From Porticoccus sp. (GTDB lineage Bacteria; Pseudomonadota; Gammaproteobacteria; Pseudomonadales; Porticoccaceae), in contig JALQUJ010000094.1 in assembly GCA_023263825.1 (NCBI GenBank), positions 1 through 8,025 of the forward strand: a stretch of DNA of 8,025 nt, given 5' to 3'. The notes below the pieces were generated by a model that saw nothing but the letters and a program-made list of their open reading frames with translations, did not search any database and had not been told where the DNA came from. Positions within the stretch are counted from its first letter, which is position 1. The number at the start of each line of letters is the position of its first letter. The translations under genes and the position numbers were made by a program. Positions 1 through 6,069 of the stretch are shown piece by piece.

Positions 1-2341
1 GACGACGCATAGGCCTGATCGCCTGTCGGCGTAACATGTGATATACCTGAGCTGGTGTCGTCGGTATGCAAACCTGGATATTTTGCTCCGCACAAAGCTG
101 TAGATAACGCTCTAGACGTGCAGATGAATGTTCAGGCCCCTGCCCTTCATAACCATGGGGTAATAGCATCGTTAGACCACACAGTCGCCCCCACTTGTGC
201 TCACCACTGGTTATAAACTGGTCTATAACAACTTGGGCACCATTGGCAAAATCTCCAAACTGGGCTTCCCATATCACCAACCCTTTAGGTGCAGTTGATG
301 CATAACCATACTCAAACCCCAAAACAGCTTCTTCTGATAAAAACGAATCATAAATTTCAAAGTCTAAGGGATCTTCTGTTAACGCCTTGAGAGGAATATA
401 ACTTTCACCATCACGTTGGTTATGAACGACAGCATGGCGATGTGAGAAAGTACCACGACCAATATCCTGTCCGGTCATACGTACGGTATAACCTTCTTCA
501 AGTAGTGTGCCATAAGCTAGTAATTCAGCCATACCCCAGTTCAGTGCCAATGCACCACCAGCCATTTTTCGGCGATCATCGTAAATTTTCTCGACCTGGC
601 GCTGGATGACAATCCCATCTGGGACATGTGTAATTTTTTCAGCAAGATTCTGAAGGTTTTTTAATGGGTAAGTTGTATCAGCAGGCGTCGTCCAATCATG
701 ATCCAGATAAGGTGTCCAATCTACAAAAGGTGCTTCATCCGGCTCAGAAACTAACTTGTTAACAACATTTTCACCACGATCAAGGGTGTCGCGGTACTCA
801 GCCAGTAAACTATCCGCATCTGGCTGATTAATAACGCCTTCACTAACCAGTCTTTCTGCATATAGTGCCCGAGTGGTTTTGTGCTTTTTAATAATTTGGT
901 ACATCAAGGGCTGTGTAGAAGACGGTTCATCCGTCTCATTGTGACCACGACGGCGATAACAAACCAAATCAACAACGATATCTTTCTTGAACTGATAGCG
1001 ATAATCCATTGCTAGGAAAGTAGCAAACATCACTGCATCAGGGTCATCACCATTGACATGAATAATCGGTGCCTGAACCATTTTTGCAATATCAGTACAG
1101 TATTCCGTAGACCGTGCATCTTCTCGACGGTTAGTTGTGAAACCTACCTGATTATTAACGACTATATGCACTGTACCACCAGTTTTATAGCCACGAATTT
1201 GTGACATCTGGAAGGTCTCCATGACAACACCTTGCCCTGCAAAAGCAGCATCGCCATGCACAACAATAGGTACAACCTGACTTCCCTCGGTATCTTTACG
1301 ACGGTCTTGACGTGCTCTTGCAGATCCTTCAGCTACCGGCGCAGCAATTTCTAAATGAGAAGGATTAAAAAGAAGTGCTAAATGGACCTGGCCACCCGGA
1401 GTCGTTACATTTGAAGAAAAGCCTTGGTGGTATTTAACATCACCAGAGGTATCAACATGTCTTTTCCCTTCAAATTCAGCAAACAACTCTGCTGGGTTTT
1501 TACCCATAACATTGACTAATAAATTCAGTCGCCCACGGTGTGCCATCGTCAAAACGACTTCTTTCGCTCCGTATTCACCGGCACGTTCAATCAGACCATC
1601 AATCATGGGAATCATTGATTCTCCACCCTCTAAACCAAAACGCTTGGTACCGGGGTATTTAGAATCAAGATGTTTTTCCAGACCTTCAGCTGCTGACAAA
1701 CGCTGCAACACATGTTTACGCATTTCATCATCATAATTTGGCTTGGAACGAACACTTTCAAAACGTTGTTGCAACCAACGCTTTTCGGTTATATCAGTAA
1801 CTTGGCCAAATTCCACACCTACATGGCCACTATAAGTTTCTTCAAGCGAAGCAATAATCTCGCCCAGAGTCGCTTCTTGCTTACCAATATATAGTGTTCC
1901 ACACTGAAATGTTGTATCCAGATCAGCTGCCGTAAGTCCATGAAAAGAGAGTTCCAAATCTGGTGCTTTATCTCTTTCCCAAAGGCTCAGGGGATCCAAT
2001 TTAGCTTTTTGGTGGCCTCGGTTTCGATAAGCACTGATTAACTGAAGAACTTTTATCTGTTTACGTTCATGATCGACGTTAACACCACCTGAGCCCGGTG
2101 CAGGAACAGGTCTAGCCCTGCGACGGCCCATAAGCTCAAAATGTGACTGAACTGTAGCGTGGGATACATCAGTACCACTATGGCCATTAACCCGTGGTAG
2201 AGAGTCAAAGAAGGAGCGCCACTGTTCAGGCACACCATTGGGATCGTGTAAGTAGGTTTCGTACAAATCTTCAATATATGCTGAATTCCCACCAGACAGA
2301 TGAGAGCTACGCAAAAACTGCTGCATGATGCTTTCAGGCAT
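1..2341 (-). CDS. sucA: 2-oxoglutarate dehydrogenase E1 component, SucA (3' end cut by window)
   Basis: This is the thiamine-diphosphate-dependent E1 subunit of the 2-oxoglutarate dehydrogenase complex, which decarboxylates 2-oxoglutarate and passes the succinyl group to the lipoyl groups of E2 (SucB). I translated 780 codons without a stop; E. coli SucA is about 933 residues, so the C-terminal ~150 residues are missing. The N-terminus (MPESIMQQFL) matches the family's E2-binding tail. Visible motifs are AYRNRGHQ (~104-111), LEGGESMIPM (~237), MAHRGRLN with His268, KYHQGFSS with His305 (matching E. coli His260 and His298), the cofactor motif HGDAAFAGQG (~362) with downstream NNQVGFTT, and near the edge GYEGQGPEHSSAR and TPAQVYHMLRRQ. 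The ATG at 2341 has a modest AGGG 9 nt upstream. It lies 82 bp after sdhB on the same strand, so it is probably read with sdhCDAB. sucB would be expected beyond the edge. Confidence 0.97.
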   Translation of the reverse strand, partial: MPESIMQQFLRSSHLSGGNSAYIEDLYETYLHDPNGVPEQWRSFFDSLPRVNGHSGTDVSHATVQSHFELMGRRRARPVPAPGSGGVNVDHERKQIKVLQLISAYRNRGHQKAKLDPLSLWERDKAPDLELSFHGLTAADLDTTFQCGTLYIGKQEATLGEIIASLEETYSGHVGVEFGQVTDITEKRWLQQRFESVRSKPNYDDEMRKHVLQRLSAAEGLEKHLDSKYPGTKRFGLEGGESMIPMIDGLIERAGEYGAKEVVLTMAHRGRLNLLVNVMGKNPAELFAEFEGKRHVDTSGDVKYHQGFSSNVTTPGGQVHLALLFNPSHLEIAAPVAEGSARARQDRRKDTEGSQVVPIVVHGDAAFAGQGVVMETFQMSQIRGYKTGGTVHIVVNNQVGFTTNRREDARSTEYCTDIAKMVQAPIIHVNGDDPDAVMFATFLAMDYRYQFKKDIVVDLVCYRRRGHNETDEPSSTQPLMYQIIKKHKTTRALYAERLVSEGVINQPDADSLLAEYRDTLDRGENVVNKLVSEPDEAPFVDWTPYLDHDWTTPADTTYPLKNLQNLAEKITHVPDGIVIQRQVEKIYDDRRKMAGGALALNWGMAELLAYGTLLEEGYTVRMTGQDIGRGTFSHRHAVVHNQRDGESYIPLKALTEDPLDFEIYDSFLSEEAVLGFEYGYASTAPKGLVIWEAQFGDFANGAQVVIDQFITSGEHKWGRLCGLTMLLPHGYEGQGPEHSSARLERYLQLCAEQNIQVCIPTTPAQVYHMLRRQAIRPMRR

Positions 2342-2379
2342 CGATGTTTTCCCTATGTTTTAGGCGATAAAATTATCAA

Positions 2380-2399
2380 GGCTCTCTAATTAGAGCGCC
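2380..2399. promoter_or_regulatory. Near-perfect 20-bp palindrome in the sdhB-sucA gap
   Basis: The 82-bp gap between sdhB and sucA contains a 20-bp inverted repeat with one mismatched pair. Its core, CTCTAATTAGAG at 2384-2395, is perfectly symmetrical. A second small dyad (GATAA/TTATC, 2366-2377) lies closer to sucA. On the minus strand TCTAAT (complement of 2389-2394) sits 17 bp after TTGCAT (complement of 2412-2417), a weak possible sucA promoter whose -10 would fall inside the palindrome. It could be a protein-binding site or a short mRNA hairpin. There is no T-run, so it does not look like a terminator. Confidence 0.4.
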
Positions 2400-2423
2400 T
2401 GACAGATTGTAATGCAATGCCTC

Positions 2424-3128
2424 TTAAGTAGCACTTTTCAAAAGCATGTTACGAATATGACCGATTGCCTTTGTGGGGTTAAGCCCTTTGGGACAAACTG
2501 CCACACAGTTTTGAATACCATGGCAACGGAAGACACTAAATGGATCATCCAGGTTTGCCAAACGATTTTCTGTATCTGTATCCCTAGTATCGACCAGGAA
2601 ACGATAAGCTTGTAACAAGCCTGCAGGGCCAATAAATTTATCCGGGTTCCACCAAAACGACGGACAACTAGTTGAGCAACAAGCACAAAGAATACACTCA
2701 TAAAGACCATCGAGTTTTTCGCGATCTTCTGGAGACTGTAAACGCTCAATAGCTGGCGCAGGTGTATTGTTCACCAAGTATGGCTGAATTTTTTCATACT
2801 GCGCGTAGAACTGGCTCATATCAATAACCAGATCACGAATAACAGGCAATCCAGGTAATGGGCGAAGAATTAGTTGCCCATTTTTAACGCATTCAGACAA
2901 TGGTTTGATACAAGCAAGGCCATTCTTGCCATTGATATTCATGCCATCTGAACCACATACACCTTCACGGCAAGAACGTCTGTACGCCAACGTTGGATCC
3001 TGAGCTTTTAAAAGCCCCAATACATCCAACACCATCAAATCTTTACCGCCAGTATCGATTTCGTAGTCCTGCATACGAGGAGCTTCATCAACTTCTGGGT
3101 TATAACGATATACACTTACTTTCAACAT
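2424..3128 (-). CDS. sdhB: Succinate dehydrogenase iron-sulfur subunit SdhB
   Basis: This 234-residue protein (E. coli SdhB has 238) carries electrons from the SdhA flavin to ubiquinone at the inner face of the cytoplasmic membrane. The N-terminal ferredoxin-like domain has the [2Fe-2S] ligands Cys53, Cys58, Asp61 and Cys73, with Asp in place of the third Cys as in E. coli. The C-terminal domain has ECILCACCSTSCP: Cys145, Cys148, Cys151 plus Cys212 for [4Fe-4S], and Cys155, Cys202 and Cys208 for [3Fe-4S]. Trp160, His203 and Ile205 match the quinone-site residues Trp164, His207 and Ile209 of E. coli. The start aligns with E. coli (MLKVSVYRYNP). Its only Shine-Dalgarno candidate is AAGG about 12 nt upstream, rather far, so translation may partly depend on upstream genes. 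The gap to sdhA (84 bp) is unusually long for this operon and is filled by tandem repeats. Confidence 0.98.
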   Translation of the reverse strand: MLKVSVYRYNPEVDEAPRMQDYEIDTGGKDLMVLDVLGLLKAQDPTLAYRRSCREGVCGSDGMNINGKNGLACIKPLSECVKNGQLILRPLPGLPVIRDLVIDMSQFYAQYEKIQPYLVNNTPAPAIERLQSPEDREKLDGLYECILCACCSTSCPSFWWNPDKFIGPAGLLQAYRFLVDTRDTDTENRLANLDDPFSVFRCHGIQNCVAVCPKGLNPTKAIGHIRNMLLKSAT

Positions 3129-3144
3129 GACTTATCTAAACCTT

Positions 3145-3224
3145 ATAGTAGGTACGATTACTCAATAGTAGGTACGACCACTCAATAGTACGCACCAATT
3201 AATAAGCACAAATTAATAGGTACG
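3145..3224. repeat. Imperfect 20-bp tandem repeat between sdhA and sdhB
   Basis: Two adjacent 20-bp units at 3145-3164 and 3165-3184 share ATAGTAGGTACGA and ACTCA and differ at two positions. A third, degenerate unit starts at 3185 (ATAGTACGCACC). The element TAGGTACG recurs at 3149-3156, 3169-3176 and 3217-3224. The last copy lies inside sdhA and encodes its final Arg-Thr-Tyr. A shorter repeat, AATTAATA at 3197-3204 and 3211-3218, has a 14-bp period. The pattern suggests that the 3' end of sdhA was duplicated by slippage and then drifted. No reading frame runs through it. Confidence 0.75.
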
Positions 3225-4988
3225 CGCTTTTGGAGCAAAAGCTTCCATGGACTTAGGTGAGAAATTCACATCTCGCTTACCCACACGTTTATCTGCGGGG
3301 AAATACATGGAGTGACACAACCAATTTTCATCATCACGCTCGGCAAAATCTTCACGAGCATGAGCACCGCGGCTTTCTTTACGCTCTCCAGCAGTAATCG
3401 CTGTTGCTTCAGCTACTTCAAGCAGATTTTGCAACTCAAGTGCCTCGATACGTGCTGTATTGTAGGCATTGCTCTTATCATCCAAACGTACATTTTCAAT
3501 ACGTGGACGCAAAGCTTCGAGCTTCTTAATGCCTTCTTGCATAAAGTCACCACGACGGAATACGCCAAAGTGATTCTGCATAATATTTTGCAGTTCAGTG
3601 CGAAGCTCTGCCGCACTCTCACCATCGTTGTTATTGTTAACTTTATTCAAGCGAGCCATGGCTGCATTAATATGCTCTTCCGTTGGCTCTTCAAGATCAA
3701 TACCTTCACGCAGTGCCTTCTCAATAAACAGACCAGATGAGCGACCAAACACCACCAAATCAAGCAGAGAGTTACCACCCAAACGGTTAGCGCCGTGAAC
3801 AGAAACACAAGCAGCTTCACCACAAGCATAAAGCCCATCGATCACAGCTGGATTACCTTCATCATCAAGGGTTAATGCCTGGCCATCAATATTTGTTGGC
3901 ACACCACCCATCATGTAGTGACAGGTTGGAATCACCGGAACTGGTTCTTTTACTGGATCAGCATGAGCAAAGGTTCTGGAAAGCTCACAAATACCAGGTA
4001 ATCGGCTTTCCAGCACTTCTTCACCCAGGTGATCAAGCTTCAAGTAAACGTGGTCTCCATTTTCACCACATCCGCGACCTTCGAGAATCTCAAGCACCAT
4101 TGAACGTGCAACAACATCTCGCCCCGCAAGGTCTTTGGCATTAGGAGCATAACGCTCCATAAAGCGTTCGCCATCTTTATTGATCAGGTAACCACCCTCA
4201 CCCCGACAACCTTCAGTGACTAAAGTACCAGCACCATGGATGCCGGTCGGGTGAAACTGCCACATTTCCATATCCTGCATAGGGAAGCCGGCACGAAGCG
4301 CCATACCAATACCATCACCGGTATTAATGTGAGCATTGGTAGTAGACGCATAAATACGACCAGCACCACCCGTAGCAAGTACAGTTGCTTTTGATTTAAC
4401 AAACACTGTTTCGCCGGTTTCAATATCAATGGCAATCACACCGACAACAGCGTTGTCTGCATTTTTCACCAAATCCACAGCAAACCATTCGTTAAAGAAA
4501 ACGGTATCGTTCTTTACGTTATTTTGATAAAGAGTATGCAACAAAGCGTGACCGGTACGGTCAGCCGCAGCACAAGTACGAGCAGCCTGCCCTCCCTCAC
4601 CAAAGTTTTTAGATTGACCACCGAATGGACGCTGATAGATCCGACCTTCTTCTGTACGAGAAAAAGGAAGGCCCATATGGTCAAGTTCAAATACAGCCTC
4701 TGGACCCACGGAGCACATATACTCAATGGCATCCTGATCACCGATATAATCAGAACCCTTAACGGTATCGTACATATGCCAACGCCAATCATCATTGGGA
4801 TCATCACTGGCTATCGCACAAGTAATACCACCCTGGGCAGATACTGTGTGGGAACGTGTCGGGAATACCTTAGTAATTACCGCTGTTTTATAACCAGACT
4901 GAGCCAGCTGAAGAGCTGCGCGCATGCCTGCACCACCACCGCCAACAATTACTCCATCAAAGGAAATAGTTCTAATGCTACTACTCAT
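3213..4988 (-). CDS. sdhA: Succinate dehydrogenase flavoprotein subunit SdhA
   Basis: SdhA oxidises succinate to fumarate on a covalently bound FAD and passes electrons to SdhB. Using the ATG at 4988 the protein has 591 residues (E. coli 588). It begins with a dinucleotide-binding loop, VIVGGGGAGMRAAL (~13-26), followed by TRSHTVSAQGG, where His47 is the expected covalent FAD attachment site (E. coli His45). Active-site positions are His246 in QFHPTG, Glu259 in TEGCRGEGG, Arg290 in LAGRDVVAR (E. coli Arg286) and His357 in CHYMMGG. The C-terminal domain has ESRGAHAREDF and ends in the typical RTY. The frame stays open to an in-frame TTG at 5009, but that would overlap sdhD. The ATG at 4988 follows the sdhD stop by 4 nt, has GGGGA about 10 nt upstream and matches the family length. 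Soluble, held on the membrane by SdhB/C/D. Confidence 0.98.
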   Translation of the reverse strand: MSSSIRTISFDGVIVGGGGAGMRAALQLAQSGYKTAVITKVFPTRSHTVSAQGGITCAIASDDPNDDWRWHMYDTVKGSDYIGDQDAIEYMCSVGPEAVFELDHMGLPFSRTEEGRIYQRPFGGQSKNFGEGGQAARTCAAADRTGHALLHTLYQNNVKNDTVFFNEWFAVDLVKNADNAVVGVIAIDIETGETVFVKSKATVLATGGAGRIYASTTNAHINTGDGIGMALRAGFPMQDMEMWQFHPTGIHGAGTLVTEGCRGEGGYLINKDGERFMERYAPNAKDLAGRDVVARSMVLEILEGRGCGENGDHVYLKLDHLGEEVLESRLPGICELSRTFAHADPVKEPVPVIPTCHYMMGGVPTNIDGQALTLDDEGNPAVIDGLYACGEAACVSVHGANRLGGNSLLDLVVFGRSSGLFIEKALREGIDLEEPTEEHINAAMARLNKVNNNNDGESAAELRTELQNIMQNHFGVFRRGDFMQEGIKKLEALRPRIENVRLDDKSNAYNTARIEALELQNLLEVAEATAITAGERKESRGAHAREDFAERDDENWLCHSMYFPADKRVGKRDVNFSPKSMEAFAPKARTY

Positions 4989-4992
4989 GGAT

Positions 4993-5367
4993 TCAAATTC
5001 CCCAAACAATATCTAGAGCCCAAATGACATACACTAAAGTGACTAGAATCATTCCCAACTGGAAAATAATTCTCAAAGGTGTCGCTTTAGGCCCAAGCAA
5101 ACGAACAGTGACATAGTCTGTCAAAACTGCCCACAATCCAATCCATGCATGTATCGCAATGGAAAGCACAGTTAATACATTCAATACTTTCATACAGATA
5201 TGGCTATTCAGAGCCAACCATTGATCGTATTGCAAATCAGGATTCGTTAACAAATAGAAAGAAACGAATACAACATAAGCAGCCATAATAATGGCCGTCG
5301 TTCTTTGTAGCAGCCAGTCAGACAATCCGCTGCGACCAAAACTTGTTACATTAGTTATCATGCCCAT
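4993..5367 (-). CDS. sdhD: Succinate dehydrogenase membrane anchor subunit SdhD
   Basis: SdhD is one of two small integral membrane subunits that anchor SdhAB, bind heme b and form the ubiquinone pocket. The 124-residue product has three hydrophobic spans (~24-40, ~57-80, ~95-120). The signature HAWIGLWAVLTDYV includes His73, matching the E. coli heme ligand His71, and Asp84-Tyr85, matching Asp82-Tyr83 at the quinone site. The end (IWALDIVWGI) resembles the E. coli terminus VVVWGV. Two starts are plausible. ATG 5367 has GGAG at 5375-5378 with ideal 7-nt spacing and overlaps sdhC by 10 nt. ATG 5361 gives a 4-nt ATGA overlap and aligns exactly with the E. coli start. I chose 5367 for its ribosome site; an upstream TTG at 5373 is unlikely. 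Overlap with sdhC implies coupled translation. Confidence 0.93.
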   Translation of the reverse strand: MGMITNVTSFGRSGLSDWLLQRTTAIIMAAYVVFVSFYLLTNPDLQYDQWLALNSHICMKVLNVLTVLSIAIHAWIGLWAVLTDYVTVRLLGPKATPLRIIFQLGMILVTLVYVIWALDIVWGI

Positions 5368-5735
5368 ACCCAAACTCCAGCTAGAACAATAAGTACAGCT
5401 GCAACGATCAATGCGATCTTCGCACCTAATTGGCCACCTTCCAGGGTTTCACCAATACCCAAATCCATTATCAGGTGACGGAAACCAGCCACCGAGTGAT
5501 AGGCAAGGGCTGCAAGAGATGCCCAAATAATAATTTGACACAAAGTCCCACCCATACATTCTTTGACAGCATTAAAACTCTCTTCAGAAGTTAGGCTTGC
5601 ATCCAACACCCAAAGGAAAACGGCAATAGCAGCAAATAGCACCACACCTGAAACACGGTGGAGAATGGATACATAGGAAGTAATTGGAAGCTGGATCGTT
5701 CCAATGTCTAGATTTACAGGTCTTTTCTTATTCAC
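5358..5735 (-). CDS. sdhC: Succinate dehydrogenase cytochrome b556 subunit SdhC
   Basis: SdhC is the first gene of the sdh operon and encodes the larger heme b/quinone-binding membrane anchor. With the GTG start at 5735 it is 125 residues (E. coli 129) and begins NKKRPVNLDIGTIQLPIT, matching E. coli KKQRPVNLDLQTIRFPIT. SILHRVSG holds Ser23 and Arg27, equivalent to the quinone-site Ser27 and Arg31. ALAYH ends at His80, equivalent to heme ligand His84, and is followed by GFRHLIMD. Three membrane spans are visible (~22-44, ~65-85, ~103-124). The frame is open upstream to a TTG at 5792, but the added segment has no family counterpart. GTG 5735 has AAGG 9 nt upstream, so I favour it. The start codon directly abuts an inverted repeat containing the ribosome site, a possible point of translational control. 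Confidence 0.95.
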   Translation of the reverse strand: MNKKRPVNLDIGTIQLPITSYVSILHRVSGVVLFAAIAVFLWVLDASLTSEESFNAVKECMGGTLCQIIIWASLAALAYHSVAGFRHLIMDLGIGETLEGGQLGAKIALIVAAVLIVLAGVWVWA

Positions 5736-5753
5736 GATATAACACCTTATATC
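5736..5753 (-). promoter_or_regulatory. Perfect hairpin covering the sdhC ribosome-binding site
   Basis: In the mRNA sense the sequence is GATATAA-GGTG-TTATATC: a perfect 7-bp stem with a 4-nt loop, ending at the base before the sdhC GTG codon. The Shine-Dalgarno candidate AAGG is half in the stem and half in the loop. A second small stem (TCTGC/GCAGA) lies just upstream in the same leader. The mostly A-U stem would be weak, so it may open easily. Its role in limiting or tuning sdhC translation is inference. Confidence 0.55.
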
Positions 5754-5826
5754 TGCACAGCAAAGCAGAGATAAAAGCAGGGAAATCGGCAACCATCACT
5801 AGCTGCCGGCCTAAGATTGTGCACGA

Positions 5827-5855
5827 ATTATAGGAACATTGACAGATGATTACAA
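5827..5855 (-). promoter_or_regulatory. Sigma70-type promoter for sdhCDAB
   Basis: On the minus strand there is TTGTAA (complement of 5850-5855), 17 bp, then a perfect TATAAT (complement of 5827-5832). Transcription would start near 5820, giving a leader of roughly 85 nt before the sdhC GTG. The leader contains several short inverted repeats. The consensus -10 and ideal spacing support the call; the -35 matches 4 of 6 bases, which leaves room for activator or repressor control. Confidence 0.75.
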
Positions 5856-5954
5856 TGGACTATTGCGACTCAAATCAAGAACGCACGAAGAACATATCAG
5901 ATTTATTGATACTGGCTATTCACTTGATCTATTAAAACTAATCCCATAGTAAAA

Positions 5955-5982
5955 TTGACAAATATATCGAGCAAGCTATAGT
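5955..5982 (+). promoter_or_regulatory. Sigma70-type promoter for gltA
   Basis: A perfect TTGACA (5955-5960) is followed by 16 bp and TATAGT (5977-5982), one mismatch from consensus. Transcription should start near 5989, giving a leader of about 80 nt. This is a strong-looking housekeeping promoter oriented towards gltA. Its -35 lies about 100 bp from the -35 of the divergent sdh promoter. Confidence 0.8.
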
Positions 5983-5997
5983 TTCCGGCCTCAGTTT

Positions 5998-6040
5998 TTT
6001 AGTTCGCATATTTAGTTCGCAAGTTTCGTAACTTACGAAC
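5998..6040 (+). promoter_or_regulatory. Repeats and large dyad in the gltA leader
   Basis: TTTAGTTCGCA occurs twice in direct orientation (5998-6008 and 6011-6021). The second copy runs into a dyad with half-sites GTTCGCAAGTT (6015-6025) and AACTTACGAAC (6030-6040) separated by TCGT. Ten of the eleven half-site pairs match. As RNA this is a hairpin with one C-A mismatch and a UCGU loop, ending 29 nt before the ATG. As DNA it could be an operator just downstream of the transcription start. Which of the two it is cannot be told from sequence. Confidence 0.6.
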
Positions 6041-6069
6041 GTTAAGTCTAGGACTCGTAGGAGACTCCA

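Larger units (their letters stand above)
5736..6069. other. Divergent sdhC-gltA intergenic region
   Basis: These 334 bp separate two divergent TCA-cycle units and contain no credible gene. From left to right they hold the sdhC leader with its start-codon hairpin, a minus-strand promoter (5827-5855), about 100 bp of AT-rich DNA between the two -35 boxes where regulators could bind, a plus-strand promoter (5955-5982) and a structured gltA leader. I saw no convincing CRP or FNR palindrome and cannot score ArcA or Fur sites by eye. Confidence 0.8.

Noticed and set aside
3312..3740. 142-codon open frame on the plus strand inside sdhA
   Set aside because: It lies antisense to a highly conserved coding region, has no recognisable domain or ribosome site, and is a shadow frame.
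4989..5009. Seven-residue N-terminal extension of SdhA from TTG 5009
   Set aside because: It overlaps sdhD, has no family counterpart, and ATG 4988 has a GGGGA site and matches family length.
4524..5027. 167-codon open frame on the plus strand opposite sdhA/sdhD
   Set aside because: It is antisense to well-supported genes and its composition is that of a reversed coding strand.
5736..5792. N-terminal extension of SdhC from TTG 5792
   Set aside because: The added hydrophobic stretch is translated leader sequence; GTG 5735 has an AAGG site and aligns with E. coli SdhC.
5839..5866. Second plus-strand promoter: TTGACA at 5839-5844 with TATTGC 16 bp on
   Set aside because: The -10 matches only 3 of 6 bases, and a much better promoter lies closer to gltA.
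5921..5940. Possible FNR-like site (TTGATCTATTAAAA)
   Set aside because: Only one half-site matches TTGAT-N4-ATCAA, which is expected by chance in AT-rich DNA.
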